64,000 bases of DNA, from contig NZ_CP024627.1 in assembly GCF_024449095.1 (NCBI RefSeq), positions 2,542,001-2,606,000 of the forward strand. Direction: 5' to 3'. The position numbers and the translations under genes are program-made. Shown here piece after piece: positions 9,652 through 18,179 of this stretch. The stretch comes from Vibrio coralliilyticus (GTDB taxonomy: Bacteria > Pseudomonadota > Gammaproteobacteria > Enterobacterales > Vibrionaceae). The notes under the pieces were generated by a model. It searched no databases and had not been told where the DNA came from. It saw only the letters and a program-made list of their open reading frames with translations. Within the stretch, counting starts at the first letter, position 1; every line of letters begins with the position of its first letter.

Positions 9652-10224
9652 TTAGCTTTCAATAGAGCGGGAGAGAAACTCTAACGCTTTGGTGCAATCT
9701 TTTTGGCGTAATAGAAAGTCAAATTGCTTCTGAGGTACAGGAAGGAGCTCGAGCCAGCGCTGGCTGACCCAACTTGCATCGTCAAAGAAACATTGGTCAT
9801 ACAAATCACCGAGCTGAGGGAATTGCTCATACACATTACGAAGTTGTTCACTCAGATATTCGTGCTGTTGAGAAAGTTGAGAAAACTCCCAGCTTGTACG
9901 CCACTCGATGCGTGCTTTACGCAAGCCATCAAACTCGATTCTGATCCTTTTGATTTCGAAGCATCTGAGGCCAACCACTGTTACCCCCAATAACCCATCT
10001 TCGAGCAGTTCAAAGTCAACAATTTTCGCCAACGACCCAAACGATGAGAGTCGGGATGATGCCGAAAGCTCATCTTGTTCAACTAAGCAAATGCCAAAGG
10101 TACCATCAGATTGACTCGCCTCTTTGATTAATCTTTTGTATCTAGGTTCGAAAATACGAAGCTTCATTTTTCCTTCAGGAAGAAGCATTGAGCCTAGAGG
10201 GAACAGCATAATTTCTGACAACAT
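9652..10224 (-). CDS. Stand-alone LON substrate-binding-domain protein
   Basis: A 190-residue protein made of only the N-terminal substrate-binding domain of Lon protease. The typical start is present (MLFPLGSMLLPEGKMKLRIFEPRYKRLI), with FGICLVEQ and VVGLRCFEIKRI following. There is no AAA+ ATPase or Ser-Lys protease part. Such proteins are common but their role is unsettled; peptide or substrate recognition is a guess. It lies 61 bases upstream of the ECF sigma gene on the same strand and has its own matching ECF-type promoter motif, so it may belong to that stress regulon. Confidence 0.85.
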   Translation of the reverse strand: MLSEIMLFPLGSMLLPEGKMKLRIFEPRYKRLIKEASQSDGTFGICLVEQDELSASSRLSSFGSLAKIVDFELLEDGLLGVTVVGLRCFEIKRIRIEFDGLRKARIEWRTSWEFSQLSQQHEYLSEQLRNVYEQFPQLGDLYDQCFFDDASWVSQRWLELLPVPQKQFDFLLRQKDCTKALEFLSRSIES

Positions 10225-10252
10225 TAATCATCCTTAATCACTTTATCAGTAC

Positions 10253-10278
10253 TTACGAAAAAGATGAGACAGGGATCA
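10253..10278 (-). promoter_or_regulatory. Candidate ECF promoter of the LON-domain gene
   Basis: On the minus strand TGATCC (10278-10273), 15 bases, then CGTAAG (10257-10252), about 28 bases before the LON-domain start. It matches the motif at 9614-9641 in both boxes and nearly in spacing. Confidence 0.55.
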
Positions 10279-10319
10279 ATCACTAAATATGTTGATTGTT
10301 TGACAGGCATTAAAATTAG

Positions 10320-10333
10320 CGCAAGCGCTTGCG
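10320..10333. promoter_or_regulatory. Perfect 14-bp palindrome, LacI/GalR-operator-like
   Basis: CGCAAGCGCTTGCG lies in the 341-bp gap between the LON-domain gene and ompK, 232 bases before ompK. The GCAA-N-CG-N-TTGC layout resembles operators of LacI/GalR-family repressors. The regulator is unknown. The rest of the gap is AT-rich with no other gene visible; it also has a short TGAGATCTCA palindrome near 10404. Confidence 0.45.
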
Positions 10334-10565
10334 TAAACGATACCTATATCACTTTTTGTGCAAAACAATTACACACCCGTTACATCCTAAAAAAATAATC
10401 ATTAATGAGATCTCAATCACTAGTTTTATGTATTTTTACACTCCGTATCACTATTAATTGAGATTTTTATCGTTAATATGCGCTCCAGTAAAAGCACAAC
10501 ATAGATTGTGCAACGATGGCTATATGAATAGATTTTGATATTGAATAAACATAGAGAGTCCCACT

Positions 10566-11384
10566 ATGCGTAAATCACTTTTAGCTCTTGGTGTCGTAGC
10601 TGCAATGTCTGCACCGGCAATGGCTGCCGATTATTCTGACGGCGATATCCACAAGAACGACTACAAATGGATGCAGTTCAACCTAATGGGTGCGTTCGAT
10701 GAGAAAGGCTATGCTGAGTCTTCTCACGATTACCTAGAAATGGAATTTGGTGGTCGCTCAGGTCTATTCGACCTATACGGATACGTTGATGTATTTAACC
10801 TAGCTTCAGATCCAGGTAGTGACAAAGCTGGCGGCGAGAAAATTTTCATGAAATTCGCACCACGTATGTCTTTAGACGCACTAACGGGTAAAGACTTATC
10901 TTTTGGTCCCGTTCAAGAACTATACGTTGCCACTCTTATGGAGTGGGGAGGAAAATCTGATGTTAACTCTCAAAAGATAGGTGTAGGTTCTGATGTAAAT
11001 GTTCCGTGGTTAGGCAAAATTGGTCTAAATCTATATGGAACTTACGATGGCAATAATAAAGACTGGAACGGCTTCCAGCTATCAACAAACTGGTTTAAGC
11101 CTTTCTACTTCTTCGAAAATGGCTCATTTATCTCTTACCAAGGTTACATTGATTACCAATTTGGTATGGACGATTCCGAAGGCAACAAATTCAACACTAC
11201 AGCATCTAACGGTGGTGCTATGTTTAATGGTATCTACTGGCACTCAGATCGATTTGCAGTAGGTTACGGTCTAAAACTATATAAAGATGTTTATGGCTTT
11301 AAAGATGGTGAAGCACTACCTTGGGGTCACAAACCAGAATCATCAGGTGTTGGGCACTACGTAGCCGTGACTTACAAGTTCTAA
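10566..11384 (+). CDS. ompK: Outer membrane protein OmpK (Tsx family)
   Basis: Outer-membrane beta-barrel protein of 272 aa from the nucleoside-channel Tsx family, known in vibrios as OmpK and as the receptor for broad-host vibriophage KVP40. The signal peptide covers residues 1-20 (cut after AMA). The conserved start of the mature protein (ADYSDGDIHKNDYKWMQFNLMGAF), the repeated amphipathic strands and the terminal phenylalanine (VAVTYKF) support barrel assembly. The variable surface-loop stretches, about residues 133-141 and 208-216, are where phage selection usually acts. It is a single gene with its own terminator. Confidence 0.95.
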   Translation: MRKSLLALGVVAAMSAPAMAADYSDGDIHKNDYKWMQFNLMGAFDEKGYAESSHDYLEMEFGGRSGLFDLYGYVDVFNLASDPGSDKAGGEKIFMKFAPRMSLDALTGKDLSFGPVQELYVATLMEWGGKSDVNSQKIGVGSDVNVPWLGKIGLNLYGTYDGNNKDWNGFQLSTNWFKPFYFFENGSFISYQGYIDYQFGMDDSEGNKFNTTASNGGAMFNGIYWHSDRFAVGYGLKLYKDVYGFKDGEALPWGHKPESSGVGHYVAVTYKF

Positions 11385-11410
11385 GCCACTAATTGAAGTT
11401 CACTGCCTTA

Positions 11411-11438
11411 AAAATGGTACCTTCGGGTACCATTTTTT
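11411..11438 (+). terminator. Terminator of ompK
   Basis: Perfect stem AAAATGGTACC/GGTACCATTTT closed by a TTCG tetraloop and followed by T residues. Confidence 0.9.
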
Positions 11439-11498
11439 ATTGGCTTTCGCTTAAACGGTGATTATCCTTGTGGGAAATTATCGGTTCGGCAAATCAGT

Positions 11499-12386
11499 GT
11501 GAATATCGTTATTATTGGTCCCGGTGCTATTGGTACGCTGTGGGCGACTAAACTTTCCATTTCAGGCCATCATGTTGCTGTTTGGTCGACTTCAAATAAA
11601 TCTCACCTGAATCTACAACTTGGTGAACAATCGGCAATTCGATTTGATAATCAAAATATTGATTCTCTCAAACTGGCAGATTTACTATTAGTCACGGTAA
11701 AGGCGTGGCAGGTTGAACAAGCACTGACGCCATTAAAAAAGCATATTGCTCCTGAAACCATGATCGCTCTCATGCATAATGGCATGGGGACCGATGAATG
11801 GCTTCACAGCACTTTTCCTGACAATCCTTTACTCCTTGCTACCACCACACACGGTGCTTATAAGCCAACCCAACACCGCGCCATACACACAGGCGCAGGA
11901 ATAACTCAGATAGGCGGCATTAATCATTTAGGGAAACAATGTCACTTCCTCCAAGAAGTAATGCAGCATGCACTTCCCGAAGTTACATGGTGTGACAATA
12001 TAGAACACGCTTTGTGGCTCAAGCTGGCTATTAACTGTGCGATTAACCCCCTAACAGCCACCTTACATATCAGAAATGGTGATTTGGCAGCTATGCAGTA
12101 TAAAAACCAACTCACTGCTATCATCCAAGAAGTCTTTCAAGTCATGTCAGCGAGCTCGATTCCCATCGAGCTACCCATACTAGAATCGACGGTTTACCAA
12201 GTCATCAATACCACAGCAGAAAACTTTTCTTCCATGCAACAAGACATTTACTATAAACGTAAAAGTGAAATTGATTTTATTACTGGTTACTTGCTGAAAC
12301 AGGCTAAAATTCACAATATTCAAACCCCTGAAAATCAAGCGCTCTACACGCAAATCAAACATATTGAACAAAGCTGGGAATCTTAA
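11499..12386 (+). CDS. panE: 2-dehydropantoate 2-reductase
   Basis: NADPH-dependent ketopantoate reductase (295 aa), giving pantoate for pantothenate and CoA synthesis. The dinucleotide-binding motif GPGAIG is at residues 7-12. The catalytic lysine is Lys175 in WLKLAINCAINPLTA, as in E. coli PanE. The start is GTG, chosen because the Rossmann strand MNIVIIGPG begins there and no upstream ATG fits. Its stop overlaps the yajL start by one base, so panE, yajL and csdA are likely one transcript. Confidence 0.93.
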   Translation: MNIVIIGPGAIGTLWATKLSISGHHVAVWSTSNKSHLNLQLGEQSAIRFDNQNIDSLKLADLLLVTVKAWQVEQALTPLKKHIAPETMIALMHNGMGTDEWLHSTFPDNPLLLATTTHGAYKPTQHRAIHTGAGITQIGGINHLGKQCHFLQEVMQHALPEVTWCDNIEHALWLKLAINCAINPLTATLHIRNGDLAAMQYKNQLTAIIQEVFQVMSASSIPIELPILESTVYQVINTTAENFSSMQQDIYYKRKSEIDFITGYLLKQAKIHNIQTPENQALYTQIKHIEQSWES

Positions 12387-12994
12387 TGAGCAAAAATGTA
12401 CTGATCCCGATTGCACCGGGCACAGAAGAAATGGAAGCCGTCACGATTATCGACATGATGGTTCGCGCAGGGTATGACGTGACTGTCGCTAGCGCAGATT
12501 TCGAAGGTCAGCTCACAATGAAAGCCTCTAGAGGGGTGACACTCACTGCTGATTGTAAACTAATCGATATCGCTGATGATGAGTTTGATGCTGTTATCTT
12601 ACCGGGCGGTGTAGAGGGCGCTGAAAACTTCCGTGACAGCACCGTACTGGTTGAGATTGTTCGACAGCAAATGTATGAAGGCAAGTTAGTCGCAGCGATA
12701 TGTGCAGCCCCAGCTTTAGTGCTCGCTCATCACAAGCTGTATTCAGATGCTCTCATGACTTGCCACCCTCATTTTGAATCTTATATCAATGAAAAGAACT
12801 GGCGTGTTAAACGAGTCACTTACGACATCAATCACAACTTATTGACCAGCCAAGGCCCAGGGACTGCCCTTGAGTTTGCCATGGAAATCATCATTAACTT
12901 ATCGGGGAAAGAGCACGCATGGACAGTTGCAGAGCCGATGGTAACCATTCCCACATTGCAATATCACAAACTAGGTGGTCTTGAATCATGCTAG
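12386..12994 (+). CDS. yajL: YajL / DJ-1 family protein (protein deglycase-like chaperone)
   Basis: DJ-1/PfpI superfamily protein (202 aa) of the YajL (formerly ThiJ) branch, linked to protection against oxidative and carbonyl stress. The nucleophilic elbow is AAICAAPALVL, with its reactive cysteine at about residue 106. The conserved glutamate is in APGTEEMEAV near the N terminus, and TSQGPGTALEFAM is also typical. Deglycase activity of the family is disputed, so only the fold and active site are sure. It overlaps csdA by 7 bases. Confidence 0.92.
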   Translation: MSKNVLIPIAPGTEEMEAVTIIDMMVRAGYDVTVASADFEGQLTMKASRGVTLTADCKLIDIADDEFDAVILPGGVEGAENFRDSTVLVEIVRQQMYEGKLVAAICAAPALVLAHHKLYSDALMTCHPHFESYINEKNWRVKRVTYDINHNLLTSQGPGTALEFAMEIIINLSGKEHAWTVAEPMVTIPTLQYHKLGGLESC

Positions 12995-14199
12995 ATGTCC
13001 AATCTATCAGGTCACAATTCCCTGCCCTTCAACAGAGCATTAACGGTGAAGATCTGGTCTACCTTGATAGTGCCGCGACCACTCAGAAACCTGAGTGTGT
13101 TATCAGCACTATTACTGACTACTACCGTTCGCAAAACGCCAATGTCCATCGTGGTAGTCACAGCCTCACAGCACAAGCCACCAGCCAATTTGAATCAGCT
13201 CGTCAGACCGTGGCAGATTTTATCGGCGCAGCGACTAGTAAGGAAATTATCTGGACACGTGGCGCGACCGAAGCATTGAACCTCATTGCTCAAACCTACG
13301 CAAGAAGTACACTTAAACCGAATGACGAAATTCTGGTTGGTGAAATGGAACACCACGCGAACATTGTTCCGTGGCAAATTGTCGCTGAGCAAACAGGGGC
13401 AAAAGTTGTGAAAGTTCCAATGACTGAAGGTTGCCAATGGGACATGAACGCCTTTATAGACTTGTTATCCAATAAAACCAGACTCGTCGCTCTCGCTCAT
13501 ATGACTAACGTAACAGGTAGCCGCCTGCCAATTGAAGATGTGATTGCTCACGCGCATAAAGTTGGCGCTAAAGTGGTCATTGACGGAGCTCAGGGGATCG
13601 TCCACGAAAAAGTCGATGTAAAACGTTTAAACGCCGATTTTTACGTTTTTTCTGGGCACAAGCTTTATGCACCCGCAGGAATAGGCGCTCTGTACGGCAA
13701 ACTGCCACTACTGGAGGCCATGCCTCCATGGCATGGTGGCGGGAAAATGGTCGAGAAAGTCTCGTTTTCTGGCACCACATTCAGCCAGTTACCCGGTAAA
13801 TTTGAAGCGGGTACCCCTAACGTAGCCGGAGCTCTTGCATTAGCTACCGCGATCCACTGGTACCAAAGCTTCACACATAGTGTGGTCGAGCAACACATTC
13901 ATCATTTAGTAAAAGATACATACCGAAGGCTTTCTGCTCTTGAAGATGTCAGAGTCATTGGTTACCAACCAAATGCATCTGTAGTGTCTTTTGTGATTGA
14001 GGGTGTCCACCATCAAGATATTGCAACATTACTTGACCAACAAGGGATTGCTGTTCGCGCTGGCCACCATTGTGCTCACCCATTAATGGATGCTCTTAAC
14101 GTAAAAGGTACAGTTCGAGTATCTTTTGCCATTTACAACACCCAACAAGACGTAGATCGATTGATCTGCGCCGTCGAGAAAGCACTGGACATGCTTTAG
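12988..14199 (+). CDS. csdA: Class-II cysteine desulfurase (CsdA/SufS type)
   Basis: PLP-dependent cysteine desulfurase (403 aa) that takes sulfur from cysteine as a protein persulfide for Fe-S clusters and other sulfur acceptors. The PLP lysine is Lys225 in SGHKLYAP and the catalytic cysteine is Cys362 in RAGHHCAHPLM. Both are typical of the CsdA/SufS group rather than IscS. No suf genes and no csdE partner are adjacent. The call CsdA over SufS rests on this lone context. Confidence 0.88.
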   Translation: MLDVQSIRSQFPALQQSINGEDLVYLDSAATTQKPECVISTITDYYRSQNANVHRGSHSLTAQATSQFESARQTVADFIGAATSKEIIWTRGATEALNLIAQTYARSTLKPNDEILVGEMEHHANIVPWQIVAEQTGAKVVKVPMTEGCQWDMNAFIDLLSNKTRLVALAHMTNVTGSRLPIEDVIAHAHKVGAKVVIDGAQGIVHEKVDVKRLNADFYVFSGHKLYAPAGIGALYGKLPLLEAMPPWHGGGKMVEKVSFSGTTFSQLPGKFEAGTPNVAGALALATAIHWYQSFTHSVVEQHIHHLVKDTYRRLSALEDVRVIGYQPNASVVSFVIEGVHHQDIATLLDQQGIAVRAGHHCAHPLMDALNVKGTVRVSFAIYNTQQDVDRLICAVEKALDML

Positions 14200-14209
14200 A
14201 TACAAAGGA

Positions 14210-14240
14210 CGAAGGGTTGACATAACATGCCAACCCTTCG
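14210..14240. terminator. Stem-loop between convergent csdA and radA
   Basis: A 10-bp perfect stem CGAAGGGTTG/CAACCCTTCG with an 11-nt loop. T tracts are weak on both sides, so efficiency is uncertain, but the position suits a shared terminator. Confidence 0.6.
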
Positions 14241-14276
14241 CTTTCAATTTCGTCGTTAACAGCTCAAGCCTAAGAT

Positions 14277-15656
14277 CTATAGCTCATCAAATGCCTCAAT
14301 TGCCTCTGACAACTTCTTCACACCATGGATCTGCATACCTGCAATGCCGCCTTTTGGCATATTAGCCGCAGGTACAATGGCCTTCTTAAAGCCATGCTTG
14401 AAAGCCTCATTGAGTCTTTCCTGTCCACTAGGTACCGGGCGAATCTCTCCCGCTAGGCCAACTTCACCAAAAATAACCACATCTTTTGGCATAACACGAT
14501 CACGAAAGCTTGATAGTAATGCCATCACTAAAGCTAAATCCGCGCTGGTTTCAGTGACCTTAACGCCACCGACCACATTAACGAAGACGTCTTGATCCGC
14601 CATCTGTAGTCCACCATGCTTGTGTAAAACGGCCAGTAAAAGCGACAATCGGTTCTGCTCCAGCCCGACAGCAACACGTCTTGGGTTTGCCAACTGAGAA
14701 TAATCAACCAAGGCCTGAATTTCGACTAATAGAGGGCGTGTGCCTTCCCATACCACCATCACTGAGCTACCAGACGTTTCTTCCTCACCACGAGAGAGAA
14801 AAATCGCTGACGGGTTACTGACTTCTTTTAACCCCTGCCCTGTCATCGCAAACACCCCCAACTCGTTGACAGCGCCAAAACGGTTTTTGTGACTGCGCAT
14901 CGTTCTGAAACGGTTATCGGTACCGCCGTCCAGTAACACTGAGCAGTCAATAATATGCTCAAGGACTTTCGGCCCAGCCAAGGTGCCATCTTTCGTTACA
15001 TGGCCAACAATAAATACCGAGACATTGTTCTGTTTTGCATATCGTGTTAATGCCGTTGCAGACTCACGTACTTGCGCCACACTACCGGGTGATGATTGCA
15101 CATCTGCCACATGCATCACCTGAATTGAGTCGATAACCATGATTTTTGGCTGCTCTTTTTCTGCAATCTGGCAGATCCGGTCAACATTAGTCTCAGAAAG
15201 CATCTTGAGGTTATCTTTAGGTAACCCCAATCGTGACGCTCGCATCGCAACCTGCTGCAACGACTCTTCCCCCGTCACGTATAATGTAGGCATCTGCGAA
15301 GCGAGATAGCACATCGTCTGCAAAAGCAGCGTAGATTTACCCGCCCCTGGGTTACCACCAATCAGAATCGCAGCCCCCGGAACTACGCCACCACCAAGCA
15401 CTCGGTCAAACTCTTTAAAGCCACTGGTAAAGCGTGGTACTTCTTGCAAATCAATGTCAGATAAGGTTTGAACTTGTGTTTCCCCAGTGTTTCCAGCATA
15501 GCCTGCTAAACGCTCATTTCGTGCTGCGGCTGGTGATGCTGCCAATCGGACTTCACTAATCGTATTCCACGAACCACAAGCATTACACTGCCCCTGCCAA
15601 CGCGGGAAATCCGCACCGCAGTCATTACACACGTATGCTCTTTTTGCCTTCGCCAT
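14277..15656 (-). CDS. radA: DNA repair protein RadA
   Basis: RecA-like ATPase and branch-migration helicase (459 aa) acting in recombinational repair and, in competent bacteria, in transformation. The zinc finger has Cys10, Cys13, Cys24 and Cys27. Walker A is GGNPGAGKST (residues 100-109). The family-specific KNRFG motif is present (SHKNRFG), followed by the Lon-like C-terminal domain (GEVGLAGEIRPV). The ATG at 15656 is chosen over an upstream one because RadA proteins start MAKxKxxYVC. It is convergent with csdA and divergent from the PilZ gene. Confidence 0.95.
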   Translation of the reverse strand: MAKAKRAYVCNDCGADFPRWQGQCNACGSWNTISEVRLAASPAAARNERLAGYAGNTGETQVQTLSDIDLQEVPRFTSGFKEFDRVLGGGVVPGAAILIGGNPGAGKSTLLLQTMCYLASQMPTLYVTGEESLQQVAMRASRLGLPKDNLKMLSETNVDRICQIAEKEQPKIMVIDSIQVMHVADVQSSPGSVAQVRESATALTRYAKQNNVSVFIVGHVTKDGTLAGPKVLEHIIDCSVLLDGGTDNRFRTMRSHKNRFGAVNELGVFAMTGQGLKEVSNPSAIFLSRGEEETSGSSVMVVWEGTRPLLVEIQALVDYSQLANPRRVAVGLEQNRLSLLLAVLHKHGGLQMADQDVFVNVVGGVKVTETSADLALVMALLSSFRDRVMPKDVVIFGEVGLAGEIRPVPSGQERLNEAFKHGFKKAIVPAANMPKGGIAGMQIHGVKKLSEAIEAFDEL

Positions 15657-15790
15657 ATCACCTCTGACCTGTATTTGTGACAATGCCGTTATCATTCGTC
15701 ACCTATTCACCTTGATTCGGTGTAACATATCATTAAAGATCTTTATATCAAGGCCGATATTTAGCGTAAGGGACAAGCTAACAAAAATAT

Positions 15791-18136
15791 ATGCAGCAGC
15801 CAGAGATTTTATCTTTAGCAGAACGATTGATTCCTGCTTACAATTCCGATGATTTTGAATACCTTCTCGAGCAAATGACTGAAGGAGAGCCCCCATCGGT
15901 TAAAATTCTGGTCAAGATGGAACTTAATCGAGTCATGGCCCCTTGCACTAAACCGGTAGACCTTCGTGGTCGGGTAAAAGGGGAATGTCGAGAATATGAA
16001 CTCGACGGCGTGAAGCATTGGCTCGATGATGTCGCTTTCAATGCCTACCACAAAAATACCCGTAAGTTTGGTGGCTATACCGAAGGTGTTTGGGAAGCGT
16101 TATGCAACACTCACAACAACTTTAGGGTGATGCAAAAGCGAGGCAAACCACAAGGTATCGAGTTTTCTGAAAAGAGCACGGCATACGATGTGGAAGCCAT
16201 CAACTTGGGCTATGATCTCAAACGCCGTGAAAATCGCCTCAAGCTTTCCACACAGATAGAGTTTCAAATCAACAGAGATCAACTGGTTCACGCGACAACC
16301 GTCGATATTTCTCCATCCGGAGCCAAGTTTAAAGCTCCCTCTGCATTCAATTATAAACTTGGCGAAGTCATAGCTGTTCGTTTCGTTGAATTGATAAAAG
16401 ACAGCGAAGTCGAAGGGCTAGATACCCCCATTAGTTATCGGATTGTCGGTATTGATGACTCATATGAAAATGATGCGGTCAAGTATCTACGACTGTTGAA
16501 GCTTGATGAGTCAAATGTTGTTGAGCAAGTCATAGAAGATAAGCTAAAAAATGATAACCAACGCAGCCGGCATGACAATCAAGACAAAGTCATTCGTGCT
16601 CGTTCTCGAGGCTATGAGCATACATTTCTCAAGCATACCTGTAATTTACCCGTGTTCTTTAGTGGCAGCGAACTCAAACTGGCATTAATGACAGAGAACA
16701 ATCAACCTATTTGGCAATACTGGCAAGACGAGCGCAATCAACAAACATTAACCAGCTTGTTTAATAAAGAGCGCATTGAACAGTTAACCAAGCCCGGTAT
16801 GCGTGGCAGTAACAACGTGTTTTACTCCTTCACTCATGAGCATCAAGGTAAGACTTTGTTCTTCTCAATGATGATGCCTGAAGCAACACGAGAAGTGCGT
16901 CAATTATTCTGGCATGTCGGTGCAAAAAAAGAGAGCTGGAGAGCATTTCGCTTGCATGTCTTCGAACTGTCTGATGAAGAGCGTACCGAACTTTCTAAAC
17001 ATTCTACTGAGCTGGATTTCCAAACTCACTTGCTCACTCATTGCGGTATTCTTCAGGAGCTTTCCACTCAGTCCACCCATCAGGATTACTTGCTGACTTC
17101 TAAACCCAGAATCCCTAGTAGTAGCCTCAATCGCTTCTGCCACGCGCGTAACCCAGAAAATAATCCGGTTTGCCTTTATTTTGATGCAAAATCTCGTCGT
17201 AAGGAACCTCGCTTTCAGTTTCGCTCACCAATAGAAATGACTTGCGATACAAGTGTGGTGCATGCAGGCGTAACATTGGATATTTCGAAGCGCGGTATCA
17301 GTGTGGCTTTGACCACTCCAAGTAAACTTAAAGCTGGGGACACATGTTCTGTTAACTTTAAAGAACTCAGCCTTTATGACAAGAAGCTGCCCCTCGACAG
17401 CGTTCCTTACAAAGTTATTCGCATTTCGCCGGGTGGAAAACGTCTCCAGCTCGTCATGCTTGAAGACAGTAACACAATGCGCACCATTGCTTTTTTTGGC
17501 CGGCTGATTGAGCATAACCAAGATAAGCTCGTCGCCAAAAAAGAGCTTTTGCCAAGTAACCAGCTACTTGAAGGATTGCATGATATCTTACTCGACAAAG
17601 TTGTGAGTACGCCTATCTTCGTAGAAAAACGAGGGAGAAATCTTAAACCTCGTGTCATTGGTGTTAACTACCCGCTTTCACCGCCGTTAGTGGTATTGGC
17701 AAAATTAGGGCAGGGAGAAAACTTTTCCGTCGAACCTATCTACAAAGGTCATACTAATACTCTGCTTGCCCAACCGATGCGACATATTGATGGGGCGCAG
17801 CCACAATTCCAAGAAATATACTTGTCTATCACACAGTTTGGTACACGAATTCAGTCGTATGAATCCAAACTGGTGAGCGAGTTCAGCGCAGTTAAAGAGC
17901 GTATTTCTTTTATTAAAAACGCTCAAGCAATCGGTGAATTCTACGCCCTTCGAGTTTGTAGTGCGCCGGTGTTTGATCCCATGAGTGCCCTTCTTCAAGA
18001 AGATATCAAAGAACTTGCGCCGATCAGTATGCATCAAGCCAGAAGCTTAGAAAAAGAGATTAATGGTATCGTCGGCTATAGTGAAATAACGGATATTACA
18101 GAAGAAGTGCTTATTCGCCTTGAATTGAGCCAATAA
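15791..18136 (+). CDS. Tandem PilZ-domain protein, PlzC-like
   Basis: Long protein (781 aa) with two PilZ c-di-GMP-binding signatures. The first has R145-x3-R149 and D172-x-S-x-x-G177. The second has R470-x3-R474 and D497-x-S-x-x-G. Both have the residues known to contact c-di-GMP. No membrane segment or catalytic domain is evident; the rest (about 200-460 and 560-781) I do not recognise. Its place between radA and serB and its two domains match what I recall of V. cholerae PlzC, a c-di-GMP effector affecting motility and virulence. Direct targets are unknown. Confidence 0.85.
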   Translation: MQQPEILSLAERLIPAYNSDDFEYLLEQMTEGEPPSVKILVKMELNRVMAPCTKPVDLRGRVKGECREYELDGVKHWLDDVAFNAYHKNTRKFGGYTEGVWEALCNTHNNFRVMQKRGKPQGIEFSEKSTAYDVEAINLGYDLKRRENRLKLSTQIEFQINRDQLVHATTVDISPSGAKFKAPSAFNYKLGEVIAVRFVELIKDSEVEGLDTPISYRIVGIDDSYENDAVKYLRLLKLDESNVVEQVIEDKLKNDNQRSRHDNQDKVIRARSRGYEHTFLKHTCNLPVFFSGSELKLALMTENNQPIWQYWQDERNQQTLTSLFNKERIEQLTKPGMRGSNNVFYSFTHEHQGKTLFFSMMMPEATREVRQLFWHVGAKKESWRAFRLHVFELSDEERTELSKHSTELDFQTHLLTHCGILQELSTQSTHQDYLLTSKPRIPSSSLNRFCHARNPENNPVCLYFDAKSRRKEPRFQFRSPIEMTCDTSVVHAGVTLDISKRGISVALTTPSKLKAGDTCSVNFKELSLYDKKLPLDSVPYKVIRISPGGKRLQLVMLEDSNTMRTIAFFGRLIEHNQDKLVAKKELLPSNQLLEGLHDILLDKVVSTPIFVEKRGRNLKPRVIGVNYPLSPPLVVLAKLGQGENFSVEPIYKGHTNTLLAQPMRHIDGAQPQFQEIYLSITQFGTRIQSYESKLVSEFSAVKERISFIKNAQAIGEFYALRVCSAPVFDPMSALLQEDIKELAPISMHQARSLEKEINGIVGYSEITDITEEVLIRLELSQ

Positions 18137-18153
18137 ACACTGAGCAGACAGAA

Positions 18154-18171
18154 GCGAGGGTTCCCCCTCGC
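18154..18171. terminator. Stem-loop between convergent PilZ gene and serB
   Basis: Perfect 7-bp stem GCGAGGG/CCCTCGC with a 4-nt loop. There is no clear T tract, so it may only stabilise 3' ends. Confidence 0.45.
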
Positions 18172-18179
18172 AACTTGCA

